Of a DNA stretch of 41,116 nt, positions 40,816 to 41,116 are shown one piece after another; position 1 is the stretch's first letter, and every line of letters begins with the position of its first letter. The stretch comes from Clostridium sp. CAG:451 (GTDB taxonomy: Bacteria > Bacillota_I > Bacilli_A > RF39 > UBA660), in assembly GCA_000438295.1 (NCBI GenBank), contig FR901045.1:1-41116 (forward strand). Direction: 5' to 3'. The position numbers and the translations under genes are program-made. The notes beneath the pieces are model-generated. The model had not been told where the DNA came from, searched no databases, and was given only the letters and a program-made list of their open reading frames with translations.

Positions 40816-41116
40816 ATGCAAATAGTAGAATATGAAAATAAGTATTTAGGAGATGTCAAAGACTTATTAGTTGAACTTGAAGAGTATATTGTATCAATAG
40901 ATAAAGATCATTTGGATCAAGTTCATCCTGAATATAGGGAAAAAATGGCAGTTTTGGATTTAGAAGAAGTTAATAAGAACAACGGTAAATGTTATTTGGC
41001 AGTAGAAAATAATAAAGCAATTGGCTTAATCATGGGTTGCATATTCCCATATGATGAATATGATTATCTAGACTATAAATGTCCAAAAAGAGGAGAAATT
41101 ACAGAATTAATCGTTA
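40816..41116 (+). CDS. GNAT-family acetyltransferase, partial at window end
   Basis: The open frame begins ATG 40816 after TAGAGGTGTTAATTT and runs off the window without a stop (100 codons seen). Its start MQIVEYENKYLGDVKDLLVE and the later CYLAVENNKAIGLIMGCIFP followed by GEITELIV fit the N-terminal half of a GNAT acetyltransferase, with strand beta-4 (GEITELIV) leading into motif A just beyond the edge. It forms a likely two-gene unit with the preceding GNAT gene. Substrate unknown. Confidence 0.75.
   Translation, partial: MQIVEYENKYLGDVKDLLVELEEYIVSIDKDHLDQVHPEYREKMAVLDLEEVNKNNGKCYLAVENNKAIGLIMGCIFPYDEYDYLDYKCPKRGEITELIV

Noticed and set aside
1..41116. Mycoplasma-type code (TGA as tryptophan)
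   Set aside because: TGA ends spoVT and yabG at the expected family lengths, and tryptophans are encoded by TGG.
1..41116. CRISPR arrays, tRNA or rRNA genes, transposases
   Set aside because: No spaced repeat array, cloverleaf with CCA-end context, rRNA core sequence or transposase/integrase reading frame was seen on either strand.

Overview
The window comes from a very AT-rich, low-GC Gram-positive bacterium of the Bacilli/Mollicutes side of the Firmicutes. Nearly all genes lie on the + strand. TGA is a normal stop (for example spoVT and yabG), so this is not a Mycoplasma-type code. Gene order closely follows the origin-proximal region of Bacillus subtilis in compacted form: tadA, SRP RNA, dnaX, ybaB, recR, bofA, holB, ricT, trmN6-like, rsmI, pth, mfd, spoVT, metS, tatD, rsmA, yabG, veg, spoVG, yabP, yabQ, divIC, tilS, ftsH. 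Seven genes belong to sporulation or sporulation-linked families (bofA, spoVT, yabG, veg, spoVG, yabP, yabQ), so the organism probably descends from, or still is, a spore former. My best guess is an uncultured gut Bacilli lineage, but the species cannot be named from sequence alone.

Layout. 1-298: a perfect parS palindrome and the small SRP RNA with its promoter. 299-7422: replication, repair and tRNA/rRNA modification genes, tightly packed. 7429-12072: mfd, an unrecognised monocistronic gene, and spoVT. 12073-14939: a T-box leader with metS, a small membrane protein and tatD. 15010-19543: an accessory surface-fibre locus inserted between tatD and rsmA. It has three TasA/camelysin-like subunits with SipW-type signal peptides, an ER-type signal peptidase, a membrane-anchored divergent TasA-like protein and two unrecognised membrane proteins. 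19609-26637: rsmA, sporulation genes, divIC, tilS, ftsH, mscL. 26649-28703: a tandem pair of unrecognised paralogues. 28715-32237: dusB, an RDD protein and an unusual lysS. 32287-35186: a class I amidotransferase, a YfcC-like transporter and a fourth TasA-like protein. 35296-40154: clpC and secA. The 3' end holds two GNAT acetyltransferases, the last cut by the window edge.

Most interesting points: (1) two exact Noc-binding palindromes (ATTTCCCGGGAAAT), in dnaX and before pth, together with a perfect parS, point to a Noc/ParB nucleoid-occlusion system; (2) the self-contained SipW/TasA-like fibre locus, with duplicated subunits, duplicated promoters and terminators, and two unknown membrane partners; (3) LysRS carries the C-terminal EMAP/Trbp111 tRNA-binding domain usually found on MetRS, while MetRS here lacks it; (4) the metS T-box leader lacks a canonical terminator but can pair with the metS ribosome binding site, suggesting translational control; (5) FtsH ends in a SAP/Rho-N-like motif.

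Ribosome binding sites are often of the extended GGTGAT type (complementary to the GATCACC end of 16S rRNA), which creates false upstream GTG starts; several starts were corrected for this.
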